Part shown: piece after piece, positions 63,928 to 64,000 of the stretch
How positions within the stretch are numbered: position 1 is the first letter of the stretch
Layout: every line of letters starts with the position of its first letter
Assembly: GCF_002846415.1 (NCBI RefSeq)
Contig: NZ_PJMX01000001.1
Span: forward strand, 1 to 64,000
Origin: Streptomyces sp. TLI_146
GTDB taxonomy: Bacteria; Actinomycetota; Actinomycetes; Streptomycetales; Streptomycetaceae
DNA length: 64,000 nt
Direction: 5' to 3'
Made by a program: the position numbers and the translations under genes
Notes under the pieces: model-generated
Database searches by the model: none
What the model was told of the DNA's origin: nothing
What the model saw: the letters and a program-made list of their open reading frames with translations, nothing else

Positions 63928-64000
63928 CGCCCTTGCCGCTCGGGGCGGTCACCCGGATGCTGCGGACAGGAGCACGTCTACGAGCCTGGCTGCGGCATCC

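Noticed and set aside
53..64000. rRNA, tRNA or riboswitch genes
   Set aside because: No rRNA-like stretch, complete tRNA cloverleaf or known riboswitch core was recognised on either strand, but no covariance search could be run.

Overview
The window is high-GC DNA with Streptomyces-type codon usage, GTG starts, ATGA/GTGA gene overlaps and GGAGG-type ribosome sites. Nothing in it is a core housekeeping gene. Its content (decayed transposition genes, broken gene ends, orphan immunity gene, several anti-parasite systems, secreted toxin-like protein, small biosynthetic operon) fits an accessory region such as a Streptomyces chromosome arm or a large linear plasmid. The species cannot be named from the sequence.

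Layout. 0-5.4 kb: a decayed Tn7-like transposition module (TnsA-like, DDE integrase, TniB/TnsC ATPase), only the ATPase being intact. 5.4-11.5 kb: a graveyard of short genes and gene ends (citrate synthase tail, NB-ARC piece, frameshifted Imm1 immunity gene, helicase-associated domain piece). 11.5-16.5 kb: two secreted proteins, a CdtB-like nuclease with a ricin-type lectin domain and C-terminal membrane anchor, and an alanine-rich repeat protein. 17.5-26.4 kb: a tightly overlapping five-gene operon that looks like a divergent Wadjet/condensin system (JetA, JetB, JetC and JetD-like) with a DnaQ-like exonuclease as fifth gene. 26.7-36.2 kb: small hypothetical genes and a STAND NTPase with a recently expanded TPR array. 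36.4-44.9 kb: an AbiEii-type gene and a repeat-rich remnant zone with 12-bp-period arrays, three copies of a 35-bp inverted repeat, duplicated small membrane protein genes and tails of IS21, ligase, methyltransferase and helicase genes. 45.1-50.0 kb: a three-gene ABC-ATPase system (wHTH-like protein, zinc-hook ABC ATPase, effector with a C-terminal PD-(D/E)XK nuclease). 50.0-57.7 kb: more defence-type genes (truncated STAND, nuclease-helicase, DUF3883 protein, SRA-like restriction protein, DUF6602 protein). 57.8-64 kb: a small lasso-like precursor gene, an M20 peptidase remnant, an XRE-TPR regulator and a four-gene operon (sugar-nucleotide dehydratase-like, ATP-grasp, DegT aminotransferase, low-molecular-weight phosphatase) running towards the right edge.

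How the parts fit. The Jet-like operon and the ABC three-component operon each look like one functional unit because their genes overlap by 4 bases or lie a few bases apart. The right-hand operon is also translationally coupled and probably starts a natural-product or glycan cluster that continues past base 64000. Many genes carry one isolated frameshift, including otherwise well-kept operon members, so some breaks may be assembly indels rather than decay. All assignments come from reading motifs by eye; no database search was run.
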